A DNA stretch of 41,665 bases from an uncultured Chloroflexota bacterium (lineage in GTDB: Bacteria > Chloroflexota > Dehalococcoidia > Lucifugimonadales > GCA-002694895). Of the stretch, positions 39,874 through 41,665 are shown in pieces. How positions within the stretch are numbered: the first letter of the stretch is position 1; each line of letters starts with the position of its first letter. The DNA lies in NCBI GenBank assembly GCA_913045935.1, contig CAJWSY010000008.1, positions 1-41,665 of the forward strand, read 5' to 3'. The notes under the pieces are model-generated. The model was not told where the DNA came from and made no database searches. It worked only from the letters and a program-made list of their open reading frames with translations. Both the position numbers and the translations under genes were made by a program.

Positions 39874-40604
39874 TTTTTAAGATATTTTGAATTTGGATCA
39901 TTAATAAATCTCCATAACCATAATACAGCCCTAAAAGTTATGAAGTGCTTTGATATGTCATCTATTTGCTTGTATTCATACCCTGTTTTTCGTTTTTCTA
40001 CTCTTAATACACCTGCGCTATTTACTTGTTTACCTGTTAATTCAGTATATGCGTTAGCATATGCGGAAACTTGAAGTAAGTTTTCAAGATATAAATTCGT
40101 TGATGTTTTCCAATCTAATATAACCAAATTGTTTTCGATAAAACCTATTGCATCGGCTGTTCCTGCATATCCGTATTTTACAGAATGCAATGATTTCTCC
40201 AATTCAATACTTTTAAAATTATAATCATTAAGCCATTTGGTGAAATTTGTATGTACCCATTTCATATTAGATGGAATGTCTTCAATTTTACCTAATTTTA
40301 AATAATTCTCGATATATTCATGTGCTTCAGAACCAAATTCTCCTGCTTTATTCTTAATAAAATTTGGATGATTACTAGCTTCTTCTATTAATGATTCAAC
40401 GCCAATCCCATTTAAATCTGCTGATTTATTTAATTTAGAACGCACATAATCTAATGCAATGTTTTTTTCCCATTTAATTAATCCAGGTTTGGCTATTGTA
40501 GATAAAATTGAAGTTACACTAGGTAAAGGTTCTTCTACTCCTGGAATCAAATAATATCTACTTCCCTTGTCATTGATGACTGAAATTTCGGATTTGTTTG
40601 TCAT
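39870..40604 (-). CDS. PD-(D/E)XK nuclease superfamily protein
   Basis: LPSVTSILSTIAKPGLIKW, GSEAHEYIENYL, YGYAGTADAIGFIENNLVILDWKTS, LLQVSAYANAYTELTG. Confidence 0.82.
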   Translation of the reverse strand: MTNKSEISVINDKGSRYYLIPGVEEPLPSVTSILSTIAKPGLIKWEKNIALDYVRSKLNKSADLNGIGVESLIEEASNHPNFIKNKAGEFGSEAHEYIENYLKLGKIEDIPSNMKWVHTNFTKWLNDYNFKSIELEKSLHSVKYGYAGTADAIGFIENNLVILDWKTSTNLYLENLLQVSAYANAYTELTGKQVNSAGVLRVEKRKTGYEYKQIDDISKHFITFRAVLWLWRFINDPNSKYLKN

Positions 40605-41479
40605 GAATTTTTACTTTTAGCAGATCTTCTACGTTCAGCTCTGGTTTTACCTTTATTAGTCATTAATTGGAAAACATTTGAATTAGAGTAATTAAGATTA
40701 ATAATAATTATTGGTAAACACACAACAATACAAACTACAGCAATCCATTGTGCTTCTGTTAAGCCCATAGCCCAAATTCTATCAAATCTTAAAAATGATA
40801 TAAAAAATCTTCCTGTTGAATATAAGAGGATAAATAGAACCCATGTCATACCGTGAGGATATAATTTAAATCTGAAATACCACAGTATATATACAGAAAT
40901 TAAATTCCATATCATTTCATACATTATCGCAGGTTGTACAGCTACTCCTATTCCGGATCCTTTCATTTTACAACTAGAGACATCCGAATTTGGATGATCC
41001 CAGGAAAATGCAAATATACCTTCATATGCTTTGGCGCAATGTTCGCCGTTTACTATATCTCCCAATCTGCCGATTACCATAGCAAACAGAAGCGCAGGAG
41101 CAGCAATGTCCGCCATAATAAATTTTGGATATTTATTTATATGTGAACACAACATACCACCAGCAAATCCACCTAACACTCCTCCCCAAACACCAATACC
41201 ACCTTTCCAAATTTTAAAAATTTCCAAAGGTAAATCGCCATAAAACCACCAAAAATCAATGACGTGTACTATTCTTGCTCCTATTACTCCGCCAATAATT
41301 CCCCATACAGCAACATGTAATATATCTTCTTTATCAATTTTGTAATCTCTTGCCCATTCTCCTACTAAGGAAACTGCAAAAACTACTCCTAAGAAACTAA
41401 AAAACCCATGCCAGCTTACCACCCAGTTGCTAAAACTAATTAGGATGGGATCTATGTTTACATTTATTATGTTTTCCAT
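40601..41479 (-). CDS. lgt: Prolipoprotein diacylglyceryl transferase
   Basis: HGFFSFLGVVFAV, GARIVHVIDFW, GGIGVWGGVLGGFAGG, GRLGDIVNGEH, QPAIMYEMIWNL; multi-TM. Confidence 0.94.
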   Translation of the reverse strand: MENIINVNIDPILISFSNWVVSWHGFFSFLGVVFAVSLVGEWARDYKIDKEDILHVAVWGIIGGVIGARIVHVIDFWWFYGDLPLEIFKIWKGGIGVWGGVLGGFAGGMLCSHINKYPKFIMADIAAPALLFAMVIGRLGDIVNGEHCAKAYEGIFAFSWDHPNSDVSSCKMKGSGIGVAVQPAIMYEMIWNLISVYILWYFRFKLYPHGMTWVLFILLYSTGRFFISFLRFDRIWAMGLTEAQWIAVVCIVVCLPIIIINLNYSNSNVFQLMTNKGKTRAERRRSAKSKNS

Positions 41480-41562
41480 ATTTTAAAAATTAAGAACTTT
41501 ATATATATAGCTTATACATTTACAAATAATAAATAATAGTAAATATTTATTATTTATATAAT

Positions 41563-41665
41563 ATGTTAAATAAAACATCAATAAATTTTTTTACAGATGA
41601 ATTTATAAATTATATTGTCTTAGAAAAAAATTTATCAAACAATAGTGTATCCAATTATAAAATTG
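41563..41665 (+). CDS. Tyrosine recombinase (XerC/XerD-like) N-terminus, truncated by window end
   Basis: MLNKTSINFFTDEFINYIVLEKNLSNNSVSNYKI matches the SAM-like N-terminal core-binding domain pattern (YLxxEKnLSxNTxxxY). Partial only. Confidence 0.6.
   Translation, partial: MLNKTSINFFTDEFINYIVLEKNLSNNSVSNYKI

Noticed and set aside
41529-41557. AT-only inverted repeat (ATAAATAATA ... TATTATTTAT) between lgt and the recombinase
   Set aside because: 10-bp arms made only of A/T in an extremely AT-rich intergenic region; expected often by chance.
1-41665. CRISPR arrays, IS elements, prophage or plasmid modules
   Set aside because: No regularly spaced direct repeats, transposase-like ORFs or phage structural genes are visible. 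The XerC/D-like N-terminus at the window end is an ordinary housekeeping candidate and too partial to call mobile.

Overview
This is a compact, AT-rich bacterial chromosomal window. The gene content (LL-DAP aminotransferase route, glcDEF, liv ABC transporter, GGT, DUF255 protein) fits a streamlined marine Chloroflexota-like genome, but that taxonomy is only an inference. About 33 protein-coding genes, 2 tRNAs (Arg-TCG and His-GTG, both minus strand, both with encoded CCA), two convincing intrinsic terminators and several regulatory signals can be supported. I see no CRISPR array, IS element, prophage or rRNA. The main blocks are: a partial S41 protease; a minus-strand eight-gene operon (sua5/tsaC, prenyl-synthase-like, pgk, tpiA, miaA, dapF, dapL, hflX); guaA and a YyaL/DUF255 protein; ggt; glcDEF plus an SDR; aroC; a DUF2779 nuclease-like gene; a branched-chain amino-acid type ABC transporter split around an M20 amidohydrolase; msrA; an M42 peptidase; a tRNA/SBP/DinB/HTH cluster; pepA; an MBL-fold gene; mtaB; phzF; pfkB; fabF; a PD-(D/E)XK nuclease; lgt; and the start of a tyrosine recombinase. 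The most interesting signals are: (1) a winged-helix plus TIR-like protein whose putative catalytic Glu reads as Gln, next to a perfect 13+13 bp palindrome in its divergent promoter; (2) several genes that keep an enzyme fold while losing its catalytic motifs (polyprenyl synthetase-like, metallo-beta-lactamase-like, SDR-like, RecB half of DUF2779); (3) a GC-elevated 63-nt rod-like inverted-repeat element at 21160-21222; (4) a GntR/FadR-type palindrome inside the promoter spacer of livK; and (5) a guaA promoter that predicts a leaderless transcript. All family assignments are from memory of motifs and no search was run.
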